A stretch of 64,000 bases of DNA from Natronolimnohabitans sp. A-GB9 (GTDB lineage: Archaea; Halobacteriota; Halobacteria; Halobacteriales; Natrialbaceae). The stretch's first letter is position 1; every line of letters begins with the position of its first letter. Below the pieces are notes generated by a model. The model saw only the letters and a list, made by a program, of their open reading frames with translations. It made no database searches and was not told the origin of the DNA. A program made the translations under genes and the position numbers. The DNA lies in contig NZ_JAVDDV010000002.1 in assembly GCF_030848565.1 (NCBI RefSeq), positions 248,001 through 312,000 on the forward strand. Direction: 5' to 3'. Positions 45,138 through 53,469 of the stretch are shown here, in pieces.

Positions 45138-45968
45138 TCAGTCGGCCGTTTCGTCCCCGTCCGGTGTGTCGGCCGGATCGACGACCTCGCCGGTCTCGGG
45201 ATAGACGCCGACCTGCTCGCAGACGTCCGCCATCGGACAGGCTTCCGGATCCTCGAGACAGGCCGGCTTGCGCGCGCTGCAGTATTCGCGGCCGAACTGG
45301 ATCGTCGCCGTGTGACCGAACCCACACTTCGCGGCGGGAACGTCGCGCTCGAGGACGGCCCTGACCGCCTCGTGGTCGGCCGCCGACGGGGCGATCCCCA
45401 TGCGGCGATAGATCCGATGGACGTGTGTGTCGACGGGGAAGACGCCACCGCGACCGCCCGCAAACAGCAACACACAGTCGGCAGTCTTCGGCCCAACGCC
45501 TCGTACCTCGAGAAGCGTCTCGCGGACCGTCTCCGGGTCGGCGTCCTTGACGAACGCGTCGAACTCCGTGACGGAGCCAAACTCCGCTTTGACCCACTCC
45601 GCGGTGTCGATGATGATCTCGGACTTCTGGTTGTAGAGTCCGGCGGAGCTGATCGTCTCGGCGAGCGTCGACCGGTCGGCGTCGGCGAGCGACTCGGCCA
45701 GGTCGACGTCGTCGTCGTTGTAGCGCTCGATCAGCGCGTCGTGGGCCGGCTGGCTGGCCTTGTCGCTCGTGTTCTGGCTCAGGATAGTACGGACGAGACA
45801 GGTGAAGGCGTCCTGGCCGCCGTAGGTCTTCTCCCAGTACAGTTCGCCCAGTCGATCGACGACCTCCTCCGCGCGGGTATCGGCGGTCGCTGGATCGAAC
45901 TCGGCTGCGACGCCACCACCCTCGACGCCGCCGCTGATGTTGACCGCTGGCTCCTGATCGTCGCTCAT
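45138..45968 (-). CDS. nth: Endonuclease III (DNA glycosylase/AP lyase)
   Basis: A 276-residue Nth-type enzyme. TILSQNTSDKASQPAHDALI, HhH motif LLEVRGVGPKTADCVLLF with the catalytic Lys, and the catalytic Asp in FPVDTHVHRIYRRMG. A C-terminal Cys cluster (KCGFGH, CSARKPAC, ACPMADVC) binds a 4Fe-4S centre. It removes oxidised pyrimidines. Start at ATG 45968; an upstream ATG adds a basic stretch of 16 residues. Confidence 0.92.
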   Translation of the reverse strand: MSDDQEPAVNISGGVEGGGVAAEFDPATADTRAEEVVDRLGELYWEKTYGGQDAFTCLVRTILSQNTSDKASQPAHDALIERYNDDDVDLAESLADADRSTLAETISSAGLYNQKSEIIIDTAEWVKAEFGSVTEFDAFVKDADPETVRETLLEVRGVGPKTADCVLLFAGGRGGVFPVDTHVHRIYRRMGIAPSAADHEAVRAVLERDVPAAKCGFGHTATIQFGREYCSARKPACLEDPEACPMADVCEQVGVYPETGEVVDPADTPDGDETAD

Positions 45969-46036
45969 ACGATATCTTCGAACCAGCAGGACAAAACGAC
46001 GACGGAATATCGGCAAACGGGTACGCGATCGACGAT

Positions 46037-46120
46037 ATCGTACGGATCGTTACTCAATCACCGCCGATCGCCGACCCGTATCTGGCGACCGGCGAGACAC
46101 CGTTACAACGATCCGTATCA
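46037..46120. repeat. Hairpin repeat, family 1, copy C
   Basis: Roughly 84 bp from CGTACGGATCGTTACTC to GTTACAACGATCCGTATCA. Both arms carry ACGGATCGTTA/TAACGATCCGT-like sequences where other copies have a different pair, so the arms have changed together. The final TCA is the stop codon of the DUF371 gene (minus strand). Confidence 0.8.
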
Positions 46121-46531
46121 CTCCACGCGGATCGTCACCGTCGCCTCGGCGCCGTCGGCCAGCGCGGCGACGAGATCGCGGTCGAATCCCGCCGCGGCGA
46201 ACTCGGCGTCGTTTACGATCGTCCGATCGTCGATATAGTCGCTGGTCCGACCCACCGCGCTGCGCTCGTTCGTGAACTCGAGGTCGGGATCGCCCCGTCC
46301 GGTCACCGAATCTCGGTGGCCGTCGGCCTCGATTTCGACGGTGATCGTCGCGTCCCGATCCTGACACGCGTCGACGAACGCGGGATCGAAGTCAGCCGGC
46401 GCACGATCGGCCTCGACCGCGAGAATGCAGTCACCGGCGGGCGTGAGATAGTCGTCGGTCGTCACCTCGAACGTACTCGAGTGCTCGGCGGAGACGTTCT
46501 CGTGGCCTCGAGCGTGGATGATCTCTTCCAT
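46118..46531 (-). CDS. DUF371 family protein
   Basis: A 137-residue archaeal DUF371 protein. MEEIIHARGHENVSAEHSST followed by FEVTTDDYLTPAGDCILAVE is the conserved start, and the C-terminal half is beta-rich. Function unknown. The reading frame opens 30 codons earlier, but ATG 46531 starts exactly at the conserved region. Divergent from the histidine kinase. Confidence 0.85.
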   Translation of the reverse strand: MEEIIHARGHENVSAEHSSTFEVTTDDYLTPAGDCILAVEADRAPADFDPAFVDACQDRDATITVEIEADGHRDSVTGRGDPDLEFTNERSAVGRTSDYIDDRTIVNDAEFAAAGFDRDLVAALADGAEATVTIRVE

Positions 46532-46648
46532 GTCCGGCGGTTCGTTGCCTGCCAGAAAACGGCCTCGAAGTCCGTCGATCGGCCGATCCGTCGGAAATCG
46601 ACCATGTAGCACAACGCCCATTACCGTGACCTCGAATGGGAGTGTACA

Positions 46649-48817
46649 GTGGTCGCCCGAAACCGTCTTCGCTCCCCAACCGGTGCGAGGCGTGCAATCG
46701 GCGTCCTCGGCGGACTGTACATCGCCCTCGCCGTCGGCTTAGCGCTCGTACAGCTCCGGCAGGGAACGCCGTTGGGAAACGTCGTCATCGTCACACTGCT
46801 CATCGTGATCCCCGGGTTCGGGCTCAGTTACGGAAGCCAGTGGCTCTCCCGGTCCGACATCGATCCCGAGTTCTACCCGACCGTGTTCCGCTGGTGTCTC
46901 GGAGGTTTCGGAGCGATAGCGAGTATACTCGTGCTCTATCACCTCCAGCCTGCCGGAGGGATCACCACGCCGGAAACGACGTCGTCGATCCTGACCGCAC
47001 TCGGTACGCTCGCAGGCTTTGCCGTGGGTTCCCACGATGGACGAGCTAAAACCCGAACCCGAGAGCTCGAGCAACGCAATCGAGAACTCGAGAAGACGCA
47101 GGCGAAACTCGAGGAGACGGTCCAGCGACTCGAAGAGACGAACATCCAGCTCGAGGGCTCGAACGAGCGTCTCGAGCGCTACAGGGAGTACACCGACGAA
47201 GTGTTGGATTCGATCCACGACGTCTTCTACGTTCTCGAAGCAGACGGCACGCTGGTCCGGTGGAACGAGAGCCTCGAAGCGGCTACCGGCTACGACAACG
47301 CGGACATTTCGTCGATGACCGCCGCGGAGTTTTTCACACCAGACGACAGCGAACGGGTCACGGCGGCGGTTGCAGAGGGGTTCGAAACCGGAAGCGTACA
47401 GCTCGAGGCGAACCTGCTCACCAGCGACGGTGAGCGGATCCCTTACGAGTTCGCCGCGTCGAAACTCGAGACCCCCGCGGGCGAGTCAGTGCTCGCCGGC
47501 ATCGGACGCGACATCTCCGAACGCAAAACGCGAGAGCGAACACTCGAGAAGCGAGCCCACCAGCAACGGGTCGTGGCCGACCTCGGTCAGTTCGCACTCG
47601 AGACCGACGACCTCGACGAACTCATGCGCGAAGCGAGCCGAAAGGTGGCCGCCGTCCTCGACACCGACTACTGCAAAGTGCTCGACCTCGACACGGAGAG
47701 CGAGGCGCTTCTGCTTCGTCAGGGCGTCGGCTGGAACGACGGCCTCGTCGGTGAGGCGACGGTGTCGGCCGTCGAAGCGAACTCCCAGGCCGCGTACACC
47801 CTCGAGGCCGACCGTCCGGTCGTCGTCGAGGATCTCGAGAGCGAAACGCGGTTCAGTGGTCCCCAGCTGTTGCGGGATCACGACGTCCACAGCGGGGTCA
47901 GCACCGTCATCGGACCGTTCGACGAGCCATGGGGGATCCTGGGCATCCACGACACCGAACGGCGGACGTTTACCGAAGATGACGTCACGTTCGTCAAAAG
48001 CGTCGCCAACGTCCTGGCCGAAGCGATCGAGCGCCGCCAGTACCGGGACGAACTCGAGACGTTGATCGACGACCTCGAGGAGTCCAACGTCCGTCTCGAA
48101 GAATCGAACGAGCGGTTAGAGCAGTTCGCCTACGCCGCCAGCCACGACCTGCAGGAGCCGCTGCGAATGGTGTCGACCTATCTGCAACTGATCGAGCGCC
48201 GCTACGGCGACGAACTCGACGAGGAGGGCGAGGAGTTCCTCGAATTCGCCGTCGACGGCGCCGATCGTATGCGTTCGATGGTCGACGGGTTACTCCAGTA
48301 CGCACGCGTCGAAACGGGCGGCGAACCGTTCGAGCCCGTCGATCTCGAGGCCGTCCTCGAGGGCGCTCGTGAGGATCTCCGGATGCGTATCGAGGAAAGC
48401 GACGCCGAGATCACTGTCGATACGCTGCCACGTGTCGAGGGAGACAGCGGACAGTTACGACAGGTGTTCCAGAATCTGTTGTCGAACGCGATCCGGTACA
48501 GCGGTGACGAGCCACCGCGAGTACACGTCTCCGCCGAACGAAACGGGACGGAGTGGACGGTCTCGGTAACCGACGCGGGAATCGGTATCGATCCGGACGA
48601 TCAGGAACTGATCTTCGAGATCTTCGAGGGGTTACCCGGTGACGACGAGTACGTGGGGACTGGGATCGGCCTCGCCGTCTGTGAACGAATCGTCGAACGC
48701 CACGGCGGCGAAATCTGGGTCGACTCCGAACCCGGTTCCGGGGCGACGTTTTCCTTTACGCTCCCGGCAGCGACCGACGATCGACCGCCGTCAGTCGAGA
48801 CGGAACGCCGTCACTGA
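46649..48817 (+). CDS. Sensor histidine kinase with PAS and GAF domains
   Basis: A 722-residue membrane kinase. Four N-terminal hydrophobic segments (residues 14-135), a coiled coil (about 138-182), a PAS domain (185-295: VFYVLEADGTLVRWNESLEA), a GAF domain (305-460), a second coiled coil, HisKA with the phospho-acceptor H499 in YAASHDLQEPLRMVSTYL, then HATPase_c (NLLSNAIRY, VTDAGIGID, GTGIGLAV). It lacks a receiver domain. The signal is unknown. Starts with GTG; stop TGA is followed by GACGG as in other repeat-linked genes. Confidence 0.93.
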   Translation: MVARNRLRSPTGARRAIGVLGGLYIALAVGLALVQLRQGTPLGNVVIVTLLIVIPGFGLSYGSQWLSRSDIDPEFYPTVFRWCLGGFGAIASILVLYHLQPAGGITTPETTSSILTALGTLAGFAVGSHDGRAKTRTRELEQRNRELEKTQAKLEETVQRLEETNIQLEGSNERLERYREYTDEVLDSIHDVFYVLEADGTLVRWNESLEAATGYDNADISSMTAAEFFTPDDSERVTAAVAEGFETGSVQLEANLLTSDGERIPYEFAASKLETPAGESVLAGIGRDISERKTRERTLEKRAHQQRVVADLGQFALETDDLDELMREASRKVAAVLDTDYCKVLDLDTESEALLLRQGVGWNDGLVGEATVSAVEANSQAAYTLEADRPVVVEDLESETRFSGPQLLRDHDVHSGVSTVIGPFDEPWGILGIHDTERRTFTEDDVTFVKSVANVLAEAIERRQYRDELETLIDDLEESNVRLEESNERLEQFAYAASHDLQEPLRMVSTYLQLIERRYGDELDEEGEEFLEFAVDGADRMRSMVDGLLQYARVETGGEPFEPVDLEAVLEGAREDLRMRIEESDAEITVDTLPRVEGDSGQLRQVFQNLLSNAIRYSGDEPPRVHVSAERNGTEWTVSVTDAGIGIDPDDQELIFEIFEGLPGDDEYVGTGIGLAVCERIVERHGGEIWVDSEPGSGATFSFTLPAATDDRPPSVETERRH

Positions 48818-48921
48818 GACGGAGCCCTGTACCGATTACCCGGCCCATCCTGGGACGGTCACGGGTGTGCCAGCACCGACCGACAGCAGCCCGAATGCGT
48901 CGGTCGCCGTCTTCGAGTCCC

Positions 48922-50265
48922 CTAGACCAGACTCGCACCGTCGAACTCGCCGCGGCTGTACTCGACGTCCAGCAGATCGAGGATCGTCGGCGTGATATCG
49001 AAGAGGTCGGCGTCGCCGATCGTCGCGTCGGGATGGTCGATGAACAACGCGGTGTCGTCGAAGCTGTGCATTCCGTTTCGCGGGCCGGACGTGAAGACGT
49101 CGGAATCCGCTTTGAAGCCGGATTTGAGGTCGAAGCCCTTGTTCGGGATCGCGACCAGATCCGGCGCGATGTCGTCGTGATCGCCGCGGAACGCGGCCTC
49201 CTTCTCGACGACGCGGTCGACGACCTCGTTGCCGTCCGGCCCCTCGAGTGCCTCGAGTTCGGCCTTGAGTTCGTCGCGGACCGCATCGTACTCTTCCTCG
49301 GGGACCGAGCCACGCGGTTCGCGGCCCTCGAGATTGATGTAGAACCGACCAGGAATGAACGAGTATGCCCGCGTGTCGTCGGCGATGTCGCCCAGTTCCT
49401 CGGGGTCGTCGGTTCGGAAGGAGAGCCACCCCTCCTCCCGAAGCCACTCGTTGAAGTGGACTTCGTAGTCCAGGCTGGTAAAGCCGTGGTCGGAGGCGAC
49501 GATCAGGGTAACGTCTTCGGGAAGTGTCTCTCGGAGACGACCGATGTAGTCGTCGACCTTTCGATAGAATTCGACGAATTCGTCTTTGTACTCGCCGTCG
49601 CGTTCGTAATCCTTGAACAGGAAGTGGTTGACCCGGTCGGTCGTCATGAAGACGCCGAAAAACAGCTCCCAGTCGTCCTCCTCGATGTACCGTTTGAACG
49701 CCTCGAAGCGGGCGTCGAGGGTCGCGTGGGCGTCCTCGATGAACTCGGCTTTGTCCTCCTGGTGACCGAGTTTCGGATTGACGTCGATCCGGTAGTCGAT
49801 CGACTCGAGATAGTCACGAACGTCGTCGGGGTAGGCGGCCTTCTCAAGGTCCGGCGAAAGAAAGCCCGAGACCATTCGCTGGACGTTCCGCTGTGGGGGG
49901 AAGGTAACGGGAACGTTCATCACGGTCGCTCGTCGGCCATCCTCCTGGACGCGGTCCCAGACGCGGTCGGCCTGGACTTCCTGGCCCATCGGGACGTAGG
50001 TGTCGTAGGTTCCGACCTCCCGGTCCTGGAAGCCGTAGACGCCCGTTTCACCGGGGTTCACACCGGTCGTCAGTGCCGGCCAGCAGGCGCTGGATTCGGG
50101 CGGAACGATACTCGAGATTTCGCCCGCGGTTCCGTCCTCGGCGAGCGCTGCGAAGTTAGGAAACAGGTCTTCGTTTTCCGATAAGAGACTGTACGGCACG
50201 CCGTCGACCCCAATAAATGCGACGCGGGGGGTGTCGTCGCCCCGCAATCGATCGAACAGACCCAT
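48922..50265 (-). CDS. Alkaline-phosphatase-superfamily hydrolase (phosphodiesterase/pyrophosphatase type)
   Basis: A 447-residue AP-superfamily protein: FIGVDGVPYSLLSE supplies the first metal Asp, PPESSACWPALTTGVNPGE the nucleophile region, MTTDRVNHFLF and VASDHGFTSLDYEVHFNEWL further ligands. This resembles the nucleotide pyrophosphatase/AP3A hydrolase and archaeal 'predicted AP superfamily' group. No signal peptide, so it is cytoplasmic. The substrate is unknown. ATG 50265 (MGLFDRLRGDD) chosen over 50292. Confidence 0.85.
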   Translation of the reverse strand: MGLFDRLRGDDTPRVAFIGVDGVPYSLLSENEDLFPNFAALAEDGTAGEISSIVPPESSACWPALTTGVNPGETGVYGFQDREVGTYDTYVPMGQEVQADRVWDRVQEDGRRATVMNVPVTFPPQRNVQRMVSGFLSPDLEKAAYPDDVRDYLESIDYRIDVNPKLGHQEDKAEFIEDAHATLDARFEAFKRYIEEDDWELFFGVFMTTDRVNHFLFKDYERDGEYKDEFVEFYRKVDDYIGRLRETLPEDVTLIVASDHGFTSLDYEVHFNEWLREEGWLSFRTDDPEELGDIADDTRAYSFIPGRFYINLEGREPRGSVPEEEYDAVRDELKAELEALEGPDGNEVVDRVVEKEAAFRGDHDDIAPDLVAIPNKGFDLKSGFKADSDVFTSGPRNGMHSFDDTALFIDHPDATIGDADLFDITPTILDLLDVEYSRGEFDGASLV

Positions 50266-50464
50266 GGCCGTGGGTAGTTCAACCGTATACAAGAAGGTTC
50301 GTTTCGGGACACTATATTGAGAATATCTGGGACACGTTCACGAATACGCGGACTGTCCAACGGCGTCGACACGACGAGCGTGACGTGCCTCGAGCGACGG
50401 GCGATAGAACGGGTGCGAGCGCGACGACAGCGATATCTGCCGCCTTCGGGCGACAAAAACGGGA

Positions 50465-50599
50465 CTACTCGTCGGAGTCGTCGTTTTCGGCAGCGTCGAA
50501 GTTCGTCGGGACGACCGTCAGGTGGTTCATACCGACGCCGGCATCGGTACAGTCGTCCTCGTCGGTCGGCGTTCGGGTGGGTCGGTTGGATGCTGCCAT
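50465..50599 (-). CDS. 44-residue small acidic protein
   Basis: MAASNRPTRTPTDEDDCTDA then GVGMNHLTVVPTNFDAAEND and four more residues. It has its own TATA-like element (TAATTTTAA on the minus strand, about 24-34 nt upstream) and a 17-bp palindrome just upstream, so it is probably a real gene despite the size. I do not recognise a family. A single Cys; no membrane segment. Confidence 0.55.
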   Translation of the reverse strand: MAASNRPTRTPTDEDDCTDAGVGMNHLTVVPTNFDAAENDDSDE

Positions 50600-50641
50600 G
50601 ACAACTCATCGTTGGTCGGCAGACGGGTTAAAATTACCCAT

Positions 50642-50658
50642 GCTCATAATGCATGAGC
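50642..50658. promoter_or_regulatory. Palindrome upstream of the 44-residue gene
   Basis: GCTCAT-AATGC-ATGAGC, perfect 6-bp arms, located about 43-59 nt upstream of the small gene's ATG and just upstream of its TATA-like element. This is a typical activator or repressor position in archaea. Confidence 0.5.
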
Positions 50659-50759
50659 GAAACGGGTGTCGATAACTCCGGTGTATCCGGTGGTGACTGT
50701 GAGGACAGAACGAACGCGTTCGACGGCGGCGCACCCTAAAAAACGAACGAACGGATGAA

Positions 50760-51293
50760 TTACTCGAAGTTCTCTTCGTAGAGGTCCTGGGCGTGTTCGA
50801 TCGCGTCGTATGCGGCCTGCTTGTCCTCCCAGCCCAGGGTTTCGACTTCCTTGCCTTCCTCTAAGTTCTTGTACGTCGCGAAGAACTCGTCGATCTCGTC
50901 GAGTTGCTGCTGTGGGATGTCGTCGAGGTCTTCGATGTGATCGTACCGCGGGTCCTCGGACGGCACCGCGATGACCTTATCGTCTTGCTCGCCGTCGTCG
51001 TCCATCTTCATCAGAGCGACGGGACGAGCCTCGATGACACAGCCGGGGAACGTCTGGTCTTCGACGAGCACGAGGACGTCGAAGGGGTCCTCGTCGTCGT
51101 AGTAGGACTGCGGGATGAAGCCGTAGTCGCTCGGATAGTGAACGTTGCTGTGGAGCACGCGATCGAGGACGACGCCGGGAACGTCCTTGTCGTACTCGTA
51201 TTTGTTTCGCTCGCCTTTGAGACACTCGACGACGGCGTAGATCTCTTCTGGCGGGTTCGGTCCGGTCTCGAGGTCTTCCCAGAGATTGACCAT
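50760..51293 (-). CDS. ppa: Inorganic pyrophosphatase
   Basis: A 177-residue family I (soluble) pyrophosphatase, hydrolysing PPi to two phosphates. NKYEYDKDVPGVVLDRVLHS, YPSDYGFIPQSYYDDEDPFD then VLVLVEDQ, and the DPRYDHIEDLDD loop carry the Mg-binding Asp/Glu set. The upstream frame to 51521 is a shadow; ATG 51293 matches the family length. A T-rich TATA candidate (GTACTTTTTGA, minus strand) lies near 51320. Confidence 0.95.
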   Translation of the reverse strand: MVNLWEDLETGPNPPEEIYAVVECLKGERNKYEYDKDVPGVVLDRVLHSNVHYPSDYGFIPQSYYDDEDPFDVLVLVEDQTFPGCVIEARPVALMKMDDDGEQDDKVIAVPSEDPRYDHIEDLDDIPQQQLDEIDEFFATYKNLEEGKEVETLGWEDKQAAYDAIEHAQDLYEENFE

Positions 51294-51468
51294 GTACCCG
51301 GAACTGCAACGGTGGATCAAAAAGTACTTTCGTAATCGACTGTCATCTTCCACATGACGGTTACCAGATACCCAACGATGAACTCCGGGCGAAACCACCA
51401 GTGTCCGGCGACGTCGCAACCGATCGACGACGAGTTGATCGGCCGATCGCAGGGAATAGTTGACAAGT

Positions 51469-51479
51469 CTTAAATAGTC
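51469..51479 (+). promoter_or_regulatory. TATA box of the PadR regulator gene
   Basis: CTTAAATAGT, about 20-30 nt before the ATG at 51499, suggests a leaderless transcript divergent from ppa. Confidence 0.6.
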
Positions 51480-51498
51480 TGGTGACATTTGCACAAGT

Positions 51499-51858
51499 AT
51501 GTCAGAGGCACAATCAATCACCGGCGAACAGAGTATTGCGCGCGAACTTACGGCGTTTCAGACCAACATCCTCACGATCCTCGCCAAAGAGCCGATGTAC
51601 GGCCTGGCGATCAAGCGTGAACTCGAGGACTACTACGGAACGGAAGTAAACCACGGACGCCTCTACCCGAACCTCGACGAGCTCGTCGAACTCGGCTTAG
51701 TCGAAAAGAGCGAACTCGACAAGCGAACCAACCAGTACTCGCTGACCGACGACGGCTACGAGGCCGTCCTCGACGGCATCCAGTGGTCGCTCTCGAAGAT
51801 CGTCACCGACGACGAGCGCGCCGACGAGATCAGCGAGATCGTCGACGACAGCTACTAA
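51499..51858 (+). CDS. PadR-family transcriptional regulator
   Basis: A 119-residue winged-helix protein. TAFQTNILTILAKEPMYGLA, IKRELEDYYGTEVNHGRLYP and NLDELVELGLVEKSELDKRT are the PadR DNA-binding domain; a short C-terminal helix follows. Its ligand and targets are unknown. It is a one-gene unit, divergent from ppa and convergent with the rnhA operon. Confidence 0.88.
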   Translation: MSEAQSITGEQSIARELTAFQTNILTILAKEPMYGLAIKRELEDYYGTEVNHGRLYPNLDELVELGLVEKSELDKRTNQYSLTDDGYEAVLDGIQWSLSKIVTDDERADEISEIVDDSY

Positions 51859-51912
51859 CCGACAGCCACAGCCGCAAACCCACCAGAACCACCAGTTGCG
51901 GTTGCAGTCGCG

Positions 51913-52560
51913 TTACCGGTCCTGTCGGTCAGGAACCGGTTTTCCGGCCGTCTCGTAGACGAATTCGATCGAGTCGTCGATAGCCGCTCGCTGAGCGGCC
52001 GACGGCCACGCGTTTCTAACGAAGTACTCGGTCCGAAACTCCCGTAGCTCCGCGGCCGTCAGCTCTTCGATCCGTTTCGCGTAGTGGTTTCCGACGAAAT
52101 CTGCCAGTACGGCGGCGTTGTCGCCGTGGACGTCGCCGTGGCGTTCTCGAACCCGATCGACGAGTTCACGGTTGTGGTCGTCGACGTCGTCCCAGTCGTC
52201 GGGATCGCCCGTTCCCTCGAGCGGAATCTCGACCGCCCGAGAGGTGTCCTCGATTCGATCCGTACGGATGACGCCCTCGTCGGCGTCGCGCCACTCCGCA
52301 GGATAGAGAACGAGCGTGTCGTCGCCGTCGTCGTCACGGATCCGCGCGGTGAACTTGTACTCCTCGAGAAGCGTCGCTCGCCGTTGGACGTAGGCATCGG
52401 CCTCGTTCTCGTCCGGCGTCCGTCGAGCCAATCGGGTCAGTCGTTCGGCCTCGTCGATGACCTCGGTAGGGAGCTCCCCCGTCTCGGACGCTTCCGTCGT
52501 CGCCTCGGATGCGTCGAACTCCTGGTCGGCGTCCTCGAGCGATTCGTTCGATTCGGTCAT
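51913..52560 (-). CDS. RnhA operon protein (haloarchaeal conserved)
   Basis: A 215-residue acidic soluble protein found next to RNase HI in haloarchaea. It has LPTEVIDEAERLTRLARRTP, an RDDDGDDTLVLYPAEWRD segment, and a C-terminal helical domain ending in EFRTEYFVRNAWPSAAQRAA. No biochemical role known; the link to rnhA suggests nucleic-acid metabolism. A hairpin repeat separates it from rnhA. Confidence 0.75.
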   Translation of the reverse strand: MTESNESLEDADQEFDASEATTEASETGELPTEVIDEAERLTRLARRTPDENEADAYVQRRATLLEEYKFTARIRDDDGDDTLVLYPAEWRDADEGVIRTDRIEDTSRAVEIPLEGTGDPDDWDDVDDHNRELVDRVRERHGDVHGDNAAVLADFVGNHYAKRIEELTAAELREFRTEYFVRNAWPSAAQRAAIDDSIEFVYETAGKPVPDRQDR

Positions 52561-52631
52561 ACACCTGCGTACGCACTCGAGGGCTTTTCCCTTGCTGGTC
52601 TCGCTTCCGTCTGCTGTCGTCCCACGGTGTC

Positions 52632-52716
52632 TTATACGGTCTACTGTAGTCACTGACCGCCGATCGCCGACTCCGTTCTGGCGACCGGCGGTAAACAGTT
52701 ACAGCAGTCCGTATCA
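52632..52716. repeat. Hairpin repeat, family 1, copy D
   Basis: 85 bp from TTATACGGTCTACTGTAGTC to ACAGCAGTCCGTATCA, with CCGCCGATCGCC on the left and GGCGACCGGCGG on the right (one G-T-type change). The last TCA is the rnhA stop codon on the minus strand. Confidence 0.85.
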
Positions 52717-53307
52717 GGCCTCGTCTAACGCCTCGTTGACGAGCCCGTCCGCACGGTCGTTGACCTCTCGGGGGACGTACTCGAGGGTCCACTCGTCGAA
52801 GTTCGAGAGCAGTTCGTGGACGGTGACGCGCTTTGCCCGGAGTTCGGGGTTGTTGGTGTCGTACTCCCCGCGGACCTGTTTGACGATCAGTTCGGAGTCA
52901 CCGCGTACGTGAACTTCGTCGTAGCCGTAGTCGCGAGCAGCCTCAAGCCCCGCGATCAGCGCTTCGTACTCGGCCTGATTGTTGGTCGCCGTCCCGATCG
53001 TCTCGCCGTTTTCGGCGACGATGCCGTCGCCGGTGACGATCACCCAGCCGATCGCGGCCGGCCCGGGGTTCCCACGCGACCCGCCGTCGAAGTAGACGTG
53101 TGCGCGGCCGCCGTCTTCCCGCAACAGGGCTTCGATATCCTGTGGGTTCGATCCCTGGATCACGACCTTGTCGTCGTAGGCGACAGCCGTCGCTGACCGA
53201 CGGCTCGCACGCCAGCGTTCGTGGTCCGTGTTACCGGACTCGACCGACACACCTGCCTCCTCGAGTCGTTCTCGAGCCGCCTCGACGTCACACTCGATAA
53301 CCGGCAT
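52714..53307 (-). CDS. rnhA: Ribonuclease HI
   Basis: A 197-residue RNase HI, removing RNA from RNA-DNA hybrids. An N-terminal 65-residue extension of haloarchaeal type precedes the catalytic core. Acidic catalytic residues lie in HVYFDGGSRGNPGPAAIGW, NNQAEYEALIAGLEAA, VRGDSELIVKQVRGEY and VNDRADGLVNEAL. The domain lacks the basic protrusion. Stop codon is inside a hairpin repeat. Confidence 0.95.
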   Translation of the reverse strand: MPVIECDVEAARERLEEAGVSVESGNTDHERWRASRRSATAVAYDDKVVIQGSNPQDIEALLREDGGRAHVYFDGGSRGNPGPAAIGWVIVTGDGIVAENGETIGTATNNQAEYEALIAGLEAARDYGYDEVHVRGDSELIVKQVRGEYDTNNPELRAKRVTVHELLSNFDEWTLEYVPREVNDRADGLVNEALDEA

Positions 53308-53434
53308 TCGTCGCTGCTATCGACTCGACTGGGATAAAGGCTTTCCGGTTCCAAATCGTAAACTCGGCCCGAGAAACGCTGTATCTGCCGATTTCGGGGA
53401 GTTAGGTTCAGCAGCGTGAAACAGTTACCAAACA

Positions 53435-53442
53435 CTTATATA
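53435..53442 (+). promoter_or_regulatory. TATA box of the TFB gene
   Basis: CTTATATA with the preceding AAACA as a BRE-like element, 28-35 nt before the ATG at 53470. A second AT block (ACTATAAAAG) lies only 8-17 nt from the ATG and is too close. Confidence 0.65.
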
Positions 53443-53469
53443 CTGTGGTGATACTACTATAAAAGTGCG

